NCBI GenBank assembly: GCA_049695975.1 | Contig: JBAVTE010000012.1 | Location: 62,001-126,000, forward strand | DNA length: 64,000 nt | Direction: 5' to 3' | From: CAILDB01 sp049695975 | Lineage (GTDB): Bacteria > Patescibacteriota > Minisyncoccia > Phycocordibacterales > GWA1-40-21 | In this document: piece after piece, positions 1 through 7,775 of the stretch | How positions within the stretch are numbered: the first letter of the stretch is position 1 | Layout of the letters: each line of letters opens with the position of its first letter | Program-made: the position numbers and the translations under genes | Notes under the pieces: generated by a model | What the model saw: the letters and a program-made list of their open reading frames with translations, nothing else | Told to the model about the DNA's origin: nothing | Databases searched by the model: none

Positions 1-1
1 T

Positions 2-73
2 CATTCTGCCTTGGTAGATGCGGTCACTTCCTTGACACCTGAGCAAACGAAAAATGCAACGACAACAGAGTAA
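2..73 (+). CDS. 3' end of an unidentified protein gene (partial)
   Basis: An open frame runs in from the window edge and ends at TAA (71-73), giving 23 residues that end in LTPEQTKNATTTE. The product cannot be identified from so short a tail. It lies 19 nt before the next plus-strand gene, so the two may be co-transcribed. Confidence 0.5.
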   Translation, partial: HSALVDAVTSLTPEQTKNATTTE

Positions 74-92
74 ATTTTCTAAATAATTTAAT

Positions 93-344
93 ATGGAAAA
101 CGAAACTCAAAAAAAACACACAGAGGAAGGAAATGGGGCGATTATTGCTGTATTTATAGTTGTGTTACTCCTTACTGTCGGTGGATTCTATTTTGTGAAT
201 CAAAGATTGGCACAACAAAAATTAATGCGCCAAACCGCTACTACAGCTGAGATCACAAATACAAATGACGATCTTGGTAGTATAAAAAGCGACCTTGATA
301 GCATAAATGTAAACAACATAGCTACGAGTGCAAGTAAGTTGTAA
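93..344 (+). CDS. small single-span membrane protein, unknown function
   Basis: This 83-residue protein has a short charged N-terminus (residues 1-14), one hydrophobic segment (about 16-35, AIIAVFIVVLLLTVGGFYFV) and a polar tail of about 48 residues rich in Asn, Asp, Ser and Thr. The topology suggests an N-in membrane anchor with an external tail. I do not recognise a family. It follows the partial gene at 2-73 closely and is convergent with trigger factor, with a long hairpin between them. The frame and composition look real; the function is unknown. Confidence 0.6.
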   Translation: MENETQKKHTEEGNGAIIAVFIVVLLLTVGGFYFVNQRLAQQKLMRQTATTAEITNTNDDLGSIKSDLDSINVNNIATSASKL

Positions 345-363
345 TTTATAAAAAAGTAAAAGC

Positions 364-486
364 TTTTTCTTCCCTCCAAAAATATATCTCGAAAGACACA
401 AAAATTTCTTGCTAGAAATTTTTTATGTCCGGCGCCAGTCGCGCCTCCCAATGTCTCTCTCAATACATTTTCTTCGGGAAGAAAAA
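364..486. terminator. long intergenic hairpin between convergent genes (apical-module family)
   Basis: Outer arms TTTTTCTTCCC (364-374) and GGGAAGAAAAA (476-486) enclose an A/T hairpin of the type AAAAATTTC-loop-GAAATTTTT and a GC-rich segment CCAGTCGCGCCTCCCAA. The same two-part apex recurs at 17393-17512, 41781-41910 and 60857-60997. It lies between the convergent 93-344 gene and trigger factor, with T-runs on both strands, which fits a bidirectional terminator. Confidence 0.6.
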
Positions 487-495
487 ATTCTGTTT

Positions 496-1536
496 TTATT
501 TAGTATTTTCTAAAAACTTTAGAACTTGTTCATTGACCAATATCATTTCCACATATGCTTTTATTCTTTCAGGGCTCGCATCTTTGTAATGTTCCTGCAA
601 ATGTTTTGCTTCCTTTTCTATAGCTTCTTTATCTGGACTCATTTTTTCTTCAATAGCTATTTTATTTAATACAAGTTGTAGCTTGGCTCTTTTTTCCGCA
701 TCTGAAAACCACTCTTTCCTCAAATCTTCCCAAGATTTCTTGATATGTTTTAGATAATCCTCTGATTTTAATCCAGACTTTTTAATATCTTCTTCGAATT
801 GTGCCTGCATTTTATCAATTTCATTTTCGACAAGAACTTTTGGCATTTTTATTTCTGATTTTTCTATAATCGCTTCTAAAATAGACATTTTTCTCTTGTC
901 CCCCACTCTCTGTTCCTTTTCTTTCAAAATATTTTCTTTTATTTTTTCTTTAAAGTCATCAACGCTTTTAAAATTTCCAATTTTTTTCACAAATTCTTCA
1001 TTCAGTTCCGGAATTTTTGGCTCTTTATTTTTGTCATCACCTTTTACCTCTCCAGCAAACATTTTAAGAAGCTGGCTGACTGCTTCTTCCACTTCCTTTT
1101 CATTGGTTTCAATTTTTTCAATTGGTTTTGCATTTTCTTTCTCGGCAATTTTTTTGTAATCAGGAAGTTTAATTTCTGGAGCAGTAACAATAGTAATTTT
1201 TATTTCTATAGGCGATCCTACGGCAAGCTTTGTGATAGAAACATCTGGTCTACCCAAAAAATTCGGAACACTTTCAACTATCAATTCTACAAGCCCATCA
1301 TCTATCGCAATGTGTACGGCCTCTTCTAGAATAGCGAGCTCTCCCACTTTATCTTTAATGATTTTTTCAGGAGCGTGTCCTTGTCTGAATCCTGGCAAAG
1401 TAATCTTTTCTGATAAATGCTTAAACGCCCTATCTTTATAGCTTGCTATATTTTCAGCCGAAATTTCTGCAATCATTTCTACTTCACAATCAGGAAGATT
1501 CTTCTTGCTTTTTATCGTAAATATTTTTTTATTCAT
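496..1536 (-). CDS. tig: trigger factor without PPIase domain
   Basis: This is a ribosome-associated chaperone for nascent chains. The N-terminal ribosome-binding domain carries the signature GFRQGHAP at about residues 49-56, where the family has GFRxGxxP. After about residue 145 the sequence goes directly into the charged helical C-terminal (SurA-like) domain. The protein is 346 residues long, whereas full-length family members have about 430. The missing part corresponds to the central FKBP-type prolyl isomerase domain, which is known to be dispensable for chaperoning. The gene lies downstream of polA, separated from it by a strong hairpin, so it probably has its own promoter. Confidence 0.93.
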   Translation of the reverse strand: MNKKIFTIKSKKNLPDCEVEMIAEISAENIASYKDRAFKHLSEKITLPGFRQGHAPEKIIKDKVGELAILEEAVHIAIDDGLVELIVESVPNFLGRPDVSITKLAVGSPIEIKITIVTAPEIKLPDYKKIAEKENAKPIEKIETNEKEVEEAVSQLLKMFAGEVKGDDKNKEPKIPELNEEFVKKIGNFKSVDDFKEKIKENILKEKEQRVGDKRKMSILEAIIEKSEIKMPKVLVENEIDKMQAQFEEDIKKSGLKSEDYLKHIKKSWEDLRKEWFSDAEKRAKLQLVLNKIAIEEKMSPDKEAIEKEAKHLQEHYKDASPERIKAYVEMILVNEQVLKFLENTK

Positions 1537-1566
1537 ATTCTGCCAGTTTATATTAAAAATAAAAAA

Positions 1567-1642
1567 AGTAAAGAAAAATATTTGTGAAGTTCAAAAGGAA
1601 TGGGTCGGCAGGACCCCGAGAAATTTTATATTTTTCTTTACT
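1567..1642. terminator. hairpin between polA and tig
   Basis: Perfect 15-bp arms AGTAAAGAAAAATAT (1567-1581) and ATATTTTTCTTTACT (1628-1642) enclose a loop with its own small hairpin GGGTC-GGCAG-GACCC. It sits just after the polA stop, so it probably terminates polA transcription. Confidence 0.6.
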
Positions 1643-1644
1643 AT

Positions 1645-4119
1645 TTAAATCCCCTCCATGTCTCTCCAATTATCCCCCACTGACACATCGGTTTTACAAA
1701 CCACTCCTTTTGTTTGCTCTGGAGAAACAACACTTTCCATTATATTTTTTATATCTTTTGAAATTGTTTCAACAAGTTTTTCCTCAATTTCATAGACAAG
1801 TTCGTCGTGAACTTGCAAAATCAATCTAACTTTGTCTGTTAGTTTTTTTCCATGCAAAAACTCATCTACTTTTATCATTGAAAGTTTTATAATATCTGCC
1901 TCGGTGCCTTGGATAGGTGCGTTTATAGCCATCCTTTCAGCCATTGCGCGGATATATGGCAATGGTGACTTCAAACCTTCAAAATATCTTCTTCTGCCAA
2001 AAAGTGTTTCTGTAAAACCATTTCTTTCTGCCTCTGCTTTTATACTATCCAGATATTTTGCCAATCCAGAAAACTTTCTGAAATATTCTTCGAGATATTT
2101 TTGTGCCTCTTCCCTTGTGGAATTTATATTTTGTTTTAACGCAAGCACACCCATCCCATACATAATTCCAAAATTTATTACTTTTGCCCTCCTCCTCATT
2201 TCTTTGTCTACCTTTTCTAGAGGAACTCCAAAAACTTCCGATGCGACAGCAGTATGCACGTCCTCTCCATTTCTAAAAATTTCTAAAAGTTTTTTATCGC
2301 CCGATAGAAATGCTGCTATGCGAAGCTCTATTTGTGAATAATCGAATGAAACAAGTTTGAAACCTTTTTCCGCAATAAAAACTTTTCTCACATTTCTTCC
2401 AAGCTCACTTTTTGTGGGAATATTTTGTAAATTTGGTTCTTGTGAAGACATTCTGCCAGTTGTCGTCCCAGTCTGTAAAAATTTTGCATGCAATCTATCT
2501 TTTTTATCCAAAATTTTTGATATTACATCAATATATGTAGAAAGAAGTTTTTGCAATTCACGATAATCAAAAATAAGTGGAACTATCGGATGCATATCTC
2601 GCATTTTTTCAAGCTCAGATTCCTTGGTAGATAAATTTCCCCCACCTGTTTTCTTTTGATTTTTTGCTTTTAAACCAAGTCTATTAAAAAGTATTTCTCC
2701 CATCTGTTTTGGGGAGTTTATATTAAATTCTGTCCCCGAGAGTTCCCAAATTTTTTTTTCTTTCTTGGAAAGTTCGGTGTGATATTCTTTTGAAAGATCT
2801 TCGACTTCTTTTTTGTTTATTTTTACTCCAGTTTTTTCCATTTCTAAAATTATTGGAATAAGAGGTTTTTCTATTTTTTCAAAGACATTTTTAAGACCTT
2901 TATTTTCAAGATCTTTCATCAGTATTGCCTTTGCAGAGTCTAAATCTTTTATTCCTGCCTGCCCCACATGCACAGGCATAGCAGACAGGCCAGTAAGATC
3001 AAAAACTTCTTCAAGGGTGGGATTTGTGGTATTTGAATTTAAAAGCCATGTGGCGATAAAAAGTTCTTTTTGTTTAAAAATATATTCCTTGCTTCCAAAA
3101 GTCCCTTCGTCCGCGGTACTATTTCCGTCTGTGTTAGTATAATCCCGAAGCAATCCAGATTCTGATTTATTAGGTTGCTTCACTTTGTTCAGAATAACTG
3201 AACCTTTTAAAACATCATCAAGCCTGGAACCAAGTGTTCTAAAATCAAGCTCGGCCCAAAGTTGTTTAATTTTCGATACATCAAAATTTTCTTTCCATGT
3301 TTTTTCTGGTAAAACAAAATCAATCGGTGCATCTCTTCTGATAGTTGCAAGCATTTTGGAAAAACTTGCTTCTTCTTCCCCATCTTTTAGGAGATTTACA
3401 ATTCTTTCTGTAATTTTTACATTTTTGAAAGCATTCGTGTCATTTTTTAATTTTTTATATATATCTTCTATTGTTCCAAAATTTTGTATGAGAATTTCTG
3501 CAGTTTTCTCACCAATTCCTTTTATACCAATAATATTATCAGATGGATCTCCCCGAAGACCTTTATAATCCACTAAAAGTTTCGGCAAAAAGCCAAATCT
3601 CGCTACCACCGCTTTTTCATCATAAATAATTGTATCTTTAATCCCCTTTTTCAAGGTATAAACTTTCACCCTACCATCTTCCACAAGCTGTAAAGTATCC
3701 ATATCACCAGATGCTATGACCACTTCAAGATTTTTTATTTTTTTAGTTTCTTCTACTATTGTACCAATGATATCATCCGCCTCAAAACCTTCTTTGTCAT
3801 AAATAGGAATATTAAGTGCTGTAAAAATATTTCTAGATCTTTTGAGCTGTGAAATAAGCCCTTCGTCTGTCTTTGCTCTACCTGCTTTATAATCTTTGTA
3901 GGCCTCATGTCTGTATGTCGGCTTTGGAAGATCAAAACATGCGACAATGTAATCTGGTTTGAGTTCGGTAATTATTGCAAGTAACATTGTCGAAAGGCCA
4001 TAGAGTGCTCCAGTAGGTTCGCCTTTACTTGACACAAAATCAGGCAATGCATGATAAGCACGATGAATAATAGCGTGAGAATCTAGTAAAACAAGTTTTT
4101 TGTTTTTTTCTTTTTCCAC
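1645..4119 (-). CDS. polA: DNA polymerase I
   Basis: This family A polymerase fills gaps and removes primers. The 5' nuclease domain covers about residues 1-290 (LVLLDSHAIIHRAYHALP, with acidic motifs around EADD and ASGDMDTLQL). The polymerase domain covers about 420-824, with motif A (DYSQIELR, about 593), the O-helix (RRRAKVINFGIMYGMG, about 640-655) and motif C (VHDELVYE, about 770). The region between them, where 3'-5' exonuclease proofreading sits in E. coli, is short and lacks recognisable DxE and Dx3D motifs, so proofreading is probably lost. It also holds two palindromic insertions, listed separately. The gene starts 3 nt after the stop of the coiled-coil gene at 4123. Confidence 0.96.
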   Translation of the reverse strand: MEKEKNKKLVLLDSHAIIHRAYHALPDFVSSKGEPTGALYGLSTMLLAIITELKPDYIVACFDLPKPTYRHEAYKDYKAGRAKTDEGLISQLKRSRNIFTALNIPIYDKEGFEADDIIGTIVEETKKIKNLEVVIASGDMDTLQLVEDGRVKVYTLKKGIKDTIIYDEKAVVARFGFLPKLLVDYKGLRGDPSDNIIGIKGIGEKTAEILIQNFGTIEDIYKKLKNDTNAFKNVKITERIVNLLKDGEEEASFSKMLATIRRDAPIDFVLPEKTWKENFDVSKIKQLWAELDFRTLGSRLDDVLKGSVILNKVKQPNKSESGLLRDYTNTDGNSTADEGTFGSKEYIFKQKELFIATWLLNSNTTNPTLEEVFDLTGLSAMPVHVGQAGIKDLDSAKAILMKDLENKGLKNVFEKIEKPLIPIILEMEKTGVKINKKEVEDLSKEYHTELSKKEKKIWELSGTEFNINSPKQMGEILFNRLGLKAKNQKKTGGGNLSTKESELEKMRDMHPIVPLIFDYRELQKLLSTYIDVISKILDKKDRLHAKFLQTGTTTGRMSSQEPNLQNIPTKSELGRNVRKVFIAEKGFKLVSFDYSQIELRIAAFLSGDKKLLEIFRNGEDVHTAVASEVFGVPLEKVDKEMRRRAKVINFGIMYGMGVLALKQNINSTREEAQKYLEEYFRKFSGLAKYLDSIKAEAERNGFTETLFGRRRYFEGLKSPLPYIRAMAERMAINAPIQGTEADIIKLSMIKVDEFLHGKKLTDKVRLILQVHDELVYEIEEKLVETISKDIKNIMESVVSPEQTKGVVCKTDVSVGDNWRDMEGI
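2954..2989. repeat. imperfect palindrome inside polA
   Basis: CCTGCCTGC (2954-2962) and GCAGACAGG (2981-2989) form an imperfect inverted repeat in frame within polA, encoding roughly SAMPVHVGQAG. Its GC content is well above the flanks. It resembles a dispersed palindromic element that has been accommodated as coding sequence. Confidence 0.4.
3147..3181. repeat. palindromic insertion inside polA linker
   Basis: GAAGCAATCC (3147-3156) and GGTTGCTTC (3173-3181) form an inverted repeat. It continues into TTTGTTCAGAATAAC, which recalls the dispersed bacterial repeat that reads GTCATTCTGAGCGAAG. In polA it encodes a low-complexity linker (NKVKQPNKSESGLLRD) between the nuclease and the vestigial exonuclease domain. 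Confidence 0.4.
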
Positions 4120-4122
4120 AAT

Positions 4123-4815
4123 TTATTTAATTTGACTAATTTTAATCATAAGTGAATTTACTTCTAATTCTTTTTGAGAAATACTTGAACCTAATTTATT
4201 AATTTCCTCAGAAACATTCTTTTCTTCTCTCTCAAAATCAGAAATTTGTCTTTTTTTAAAGACAAGCTCTGCCTCTATTTTTTCTTTTTCTCCTTTTTTT
4301 ATATCAACTTTTTTATCTTCATTTTTTGGAATTTTTTTCATCTCTGTTTCTAGAAATCTAGTTCGCTGATCTATAGAGCTTAGTTCTGTTTTTTTATTTT
4401 GCAATTCAATCTCTATTTTTTGTATCTCTTTTTTCAAAGAATCAGCATTAATTTTTAATTTATCAAGCTCAGATTTAAGAGAAGAAGCTTTCGTATTCTG
4501 ACTTTCTAGACCAAATTTTAAAAAATTAAGATCTCCTTCTTCCTTTTTGATTTTAAATCCAAGCTCGCTCACTATTTGCTTTGACAAAATGATGCTTTTT
4601 TTAAAATCATTCAGTCTAATCTCCTTACTTCTCATTTCCATCCGTAAGCGAGTGATATCCTGTTTTAAATTACTTACTTTGAGTATTAAAACATTTTTCT
4701 CTCTCTGTTTTTGTGCATTTTTAATATTTTCATTATCTCTTTTAGCCTCTTCAACTAGCTTTTTCTTATCAAATATATTGTCGTTCAAGGATGTCTTTGT
4801 ATTATTATTTAACAT
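4123..4815 (-). CDS. coiled-coil protein, unknown function
   Basis: This 230-residue, highly charged protein is almost entirely heptad-like (repeated L/I spacing with K/E, about residues 15-228). It has no signal peptide or membrane segment and should be a soluble rod. It lies between tsaE (18-nt gap) and polA (3-nt gap) on the same strand and is probably co-transcribed with them. I do not recognise a family. Low-complexity coiled coils match many unrelated proteins, so no function is assigned. Confidence 0.65.
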   Translation of the reverse strand: MLNNNTKTSLNDNIFDKKKLVEEAKRDNENIKNAQKQREKNVLILKVSNLKQDITRLRMEMRSKEIRLNDFKKSIILSKQIVSELGFKIKKEEGDLNFLKFGLESQNTKASSLKSELDKLKINADSLKKEIQKIEIELQNKKTELSSIDQRTRFLETEMKKIPKNEDKKVDIKKGEKEKIEAELVFKKRQISDFEREEKNVSEEINKLGSSISQKELEVNSLMIKISQIK

Positions 4816-4833
4816 ATTTTATATTATATCAGA

Positions 4834-5268
4834 TTAAATCTCTATCTCCCTTTCATTTTCTGAAATAAATTTAAAGTTTATTTTCAAATGATTTTCTGGC
4901 AAAATACCTAAAACATTTTCTGGCCATTCTATTAAAATTAAATTTTTTGAATTTGATAATGCTTCTTTCCAAGAAAGTTTTTCTAGTTCTTCTGGACTTT
5001 CTAGTCTATATGCATCAATATGGATTAATTTTGTAAAAAAATGATATGAAATAGGATATATTTTTTCTATAACAAAAGTCGGACTTGTAATATTTCCTTT
5101 TACTCCTAAAATTTTTGCAATAGCTTTTGTAAAAGTTGTCTTTCCAGAACCGAGATCTCCGTAAAGCCCAACTACACAAGCTCCGTCATAAAATCCAACA
5201 GAAAGTTTCTCTACAAAATTTCTTGCGACTTCTTCGGTATCCACCAAACTTTTGCTGATTATCTTCAT
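4834..5268 (-). CDS. tsaE: tRNA threonylcarbamoyladenosine biosynthesis ATPase TsaE
   Basis: TsaE is the ATPase partner of TsaB/TsaD in t6A37 modification of ANN-decoding tRNAs. The Walker A motif is GDLGSGKTTF (about residues 39-48). It is followed by the family SPTFVI segment and by HIDAYRL, and the tail contains LILIEWPENV. The start chosen is MKIISKSLVD at 5268, giving 144 residues, the usual family length. The frame can be extended to 5361, but that extension overlaps the terminator at 5305-5331 and adds residues with no homologous counterpart. Confidence 0.93.
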   Translation of the reverse strand: MKIISKSLVDTEEVARNFVEKLSVGFYDGACVVGLYGDLGSGKTTFTKAIAKILGVKGNITSPTFVIEKIYPISYHFFTKLIHIDAYRLESPEELEKLSWKEALSNSKNLILIEWPENVLGILPENHLKINFKFISENEREIEI

Positions 5269-5304
5269 AAAAACATGATAACATATGAAAACAAGTAAAA
5301 AAAT

Positions 5305-5331
5305 AGGGCGCGGTTGTAGCAACCACGCCCT
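5305..5331 (-). terminator. rho-independent terminator
   Basis: AGGGCGCGGTTG (5305-5316) and CAACCACGCCCT (5320-5331) form a GC-rich hairpin with a 3-nt loop and A/T tracts on both sides. On the minus strand it follows the lipoprotein gene and precedes tsaE. Confidence 0.75.
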
Positions 5332-5351
5332 AAAACTTTTTTTCCTAAAAA

Positions 5352-5621
5352 TTATCTCCATCTCCTCCCATGTCCCTCATATCCATACCAGGAATGACCG
5401 TAATAGTAATATCTTCCATAATAAGGTCTGTACACTGGATATGCCGGATAAATCACCACCGGACTCGGCACATAAACAGGTGGAGGATAAGGTTGTGTCA
5501 CAATCACAGATGATGGAGGGGGCGAATATACAACAGGATAGCCATTTGGATCCACAATCATTACACACCCACCTAACAATAAACCAAACACCAAACAAAG
5601 AACAATCGAAAAAATTTTCAT
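5352..5621 (-). CDS. small Tyr/Pro-rich lipoprotein
   Basis: This 89-residue product has a lipoprotein signal peptide ending in the lipobox LLGGC (about residues 15-19). The mature part is dominated by Tyr, Pro, Val and Gly (stretches such as YPPPVYVPSP and RPYYGRYYYYGHSW) and ends in basic residues. It should be lipid-anchored outside the membrane. Such compositions occur in small envelope lipoproteins of Proteobacteria, and I recognise no specific family. The base composition is less AT-rich than its neighbours, which could reflect transfer. It stands alone, with its own terminator downstream. Confidence 0.75.
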   Translation of the reverse strand: MKIFSIVLCLVFGLLLGGCVMIVDPNGYPVVYSPPPSSVIVTQPYPPPVYVPSPVVIYPAYPVYRPYYGRYYYYGHSWYGYEGHGRRWR

Positions 5622-5711
5622 ATCAATCCTCCTTAATTGTTTAAGAATTTCAACACAAAATTTTCTTTTTTTAGTTTACATCTAAGTAACTTTTTTGTCA
5701 AGTATAAAACC

Positions 5712-5741
5712 TGAAGTGTTTTATAAAAAAAATGTTACAAT
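5712..5741 (+). promoter_or_regulatory. putative pilB promoter, leaderless
   Basis: A TACAAT box (5736-5741) ends 9 nt before the pilB ATG at 5751, with a weak -35-like TGAAGT (5712-5717) 18 nt upstream. If it is used, transcription would begin at or just before the start codon. Confidence 0.35.
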
Positions 5742-5750
5742 ATTATCAAT

Positions 5751-7430
5751 ATGGTAGATTTTGATGATAAAAAACAACAAGGGAGAATAGATGATTTAAA
5801 AAAAAAGGAAGAGGAGGATGTTGCAAAAATTCTTGCTGGAAGATATGGAGTGGGATATCTAGATCTCACCCCCATTCCGATCAATACTGATGCTCTTCGT
5901 ATTGTCCCTGAAGAATTGGCAAAAGAGACCAACACCGCAGTCTTCCAAGAAGTAAATAAAAGAATACAGATTGCCGTTCTTTCACCAAGGTACGAAAAGA
6001 CTATGGCTCTCTTACAGAAACTTATCGATGACGGCTACTTCCCCACTGTGTTTATGGTCTCCAAAGCCAGTTTGGAAAAAGCTTGGAGTAGATATAAAGA
6101 CCTTTCCTATGCTTCCGAAAGCCGAGCTGGAACTTTTGATATTTCAGATGAACAAATCTTGATTCTTATAGACAAAATAAAAAAACTTGGAGATGTAAAA
6201 AGAGAAATAGATAGTTTGCTCGGCATAAAACAAACTTACAAAATTTCAAAAATAATGGAAATCATGCTCGCAGGAGCTCTTTCACTTTCTGCTTCTGATA
6301 TTCACATTGAGCCAGAAGAAACATATGTAAAAATGCGATATCGTCTAGATGGAGTTCTAGTAGATGTTATTGAGCTTAGTAATGAAAACTACAATTTAAT
6401 ACTCTCGAGAATTAAACTTCTATCTGGACTCAAATTAAATGTTAACGAAGAGGCTCAAGACGGCAGGTTCAGTGTAAAAATAAAAGACAACAACATTGAA
6501 ATCCGAACTTCTGTTTTGCCGGGTAATTATAATGAATCTATTGTAATGAGACTCTTAAATCCAAAGACTATTGCTGTGCCACTCGAAGATTTGGGTATTC
6601 ACCCACGTACTCTCTCGGCACTTATTACACAAATAGAAAGACCAGAAGGAATGCTTCTTATTACAGGTCCAACTGGCTCCGGTAAAACCACCACCCTCTA
6701 CGCATTTTTAAAAAAAATAATCAGTTCAGAAATTAAAGTTATTACTATTGAAGATCCTATAGAATATCACTTAGATGGAGTCGTTCAAACCCAAGTCGAA
6801 AATGATAAAGGCTATACTTTTCTATCTGGACTTCGCTCAGCTCTGCGACAAGACCCCGATGTCATCATGGTTGGAGAAATTCGTGACTCAGAAACTGCAG
6901 ATACTGCAATAGACGCAGCAAATACTGGTCACTTGGTTTTCTCTACACTCCATGCCAATAGCGCCTCCGGCGCCTTCCCCCGCCTTATAGGACTCGGAGT
7001 AAATCCAAAAATTATTTCCTCAGCTATCAATGTTGCAATGGCACAAAGACTCGTTAGAAAACTTTGTGTATCGTGTAAAAAAGAAAAATTATTATCAAAA
7101 GAAGAAAAAATTACATTTGAAAGAATTATTTCTGAAATTACAGATCCATCTTACATATCAGGAATCCAAAGAGAAAAAGTTTGGGAAGCAGTAGGTTGTG
7201 AAAAATGCCACGCAGGATACAAAGGCAGAATTGCAGTGTGTGAAATAATTCTTATGAACAAAAAAGTTGAAGAAGCAATAGTAAATAATCCAAGCGAAAG
7301 AGAAGTCAAAGACGCATCTCTCGAACAAAATTTTTTAGATATGAAACAAGATGGAATAATAAAAATTTTACAGAGCGTCACTTCCTTAGATGAGCTCAAA
7401 AGAGTTATCGACCTTGAAGAGAAGCAATAG
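5751..7430 (+). CDS. pilB: type IV pilus assembly ATPase PilB (GspE/PilB family)
   Basis: This is the motor ATPase for pilus extension or a type II-like system. An N-terminal MshEN-like domain (about residues 20-140) precedes the secretion ATPase core. Walker A is GPTGSGKTTT (about 306), the Asp box and Walker B are DPDVIMVGEIRD (about 367-378), and the His box is TGHLVFSTLHAN. A zinc-binding tetracysteine follows (CVSC about 439-442, CEKC about 483-486). At 559 residues it has the family length. No other pilus gene is adjacent, so the rest of the machinery must be elsewhere in the genome. Confidence 0.95.
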   Translation: MVDFDDKKQQGRIDDLKKKEEEDVAKILAGRYGVGYLDLTPIPINTDALRIVPEELAKETNTAVFQEVNKRIQIAVLSPRYEKTMALLQKLIDDGYFPTVFMVSKASLEKAWSRYKDLSYASESRAGTFDISDEQILILIDKIKKLGDVKREIDSLLGIKQTYKISKIMEIMLAGALSLSASDIHIEPEETYVKMRYRLDGVLVDVIELSNENYNLILSRIKLLSGLKLNVNEEAQDGRFSVKIKDNNIEIRTSVLPGNYNESIVMRLLNPKTIAVPLEDLGIHPRTLSALITQIERPEGMLLITGPTGSGKTTTLYAFLKKIISSEIKVITIEDPIEYHLDGVVQTQVENDKGYTFLSGLRSALRQDPDVIMVGEIRDSETADTAIDAANTGHLVFSTLHANSASGAFPRLIGLGVNPKIISSAINVAMAQRLVRKLCVSCKKEKLLSKEEKITFERIISEITDPSYISGIQREKVWEAVGCEKCHAGYKGRIAVCEIILMNKKVEEAIVNNPSEREVKDASLEQNFLDMKQDGIIKILQSVTSLDELKRVIDLEEKQ

Positions 7431-7530
7431 TTGTTCTTTAATTTTTTTAGTTCTTGATTTTCTTTGGCGAGAGCATAGTATGTTAAATAGTGAACATTGA
7501 AAATTAAAATTTCACCTTGTGGGTGAAATT

Positions 7531-7704
7531 GAGTCGAGAGCAGAAATCTCTAAACAATACTTTAAACTTGGCGTGTAAAGTTAAACTTAGCTTTAAGGAT
7601 AACCTCAGCAGTAATCCGAAGATTAAAACCACGATGTCCTTGAAGATAAATTCGTAAATACCCTTGCGGGATTCAATTGTTTAGAGATTTGTGCGCTCCA
7701 CTTT
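7531..7704 (+). ncRNA. candidate structured RNA between pilB and ruvB
   Basis: A perfect 15-bp stem, AAATCTCTAAACAAT (7544-7558) with ATTGTTTAGAGATTT (7676-7690), is extended outward by GAGAGC with GCGCTC. It closes a region of about 117 nt holding further hairpins (AACTT...AAGTT; AAGGA...TCCTT; CCC-TTG-CGGG). A separate hairpin precedes it (7509-7530). No convincing open frame covers it. The long closing stem recalls 6S RNA, but the interior looks multibranched, so I leave the class open. It could instead be a long ruvB 5' leader. The strand is an assumption. Confidence 0.4.
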
Positions 7705-7775
7705 TAAAAAACGAAAAACGAAACAAAAAGACCCGAAAGTAGGTCTCTGCAAAGAGTATATCACAAAACAATCTT

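Noticed and set aside
5269..5361. N-terminal extension of TsaE
   Set aside because: Not homologous to the family and overlaps a terminator hairpin.
7531..7704. Firm call of 6S RNA
   Set aside because: The closing stem fits, but the interior does not clearly form the single long rod with a central bubble, so the class is left open.
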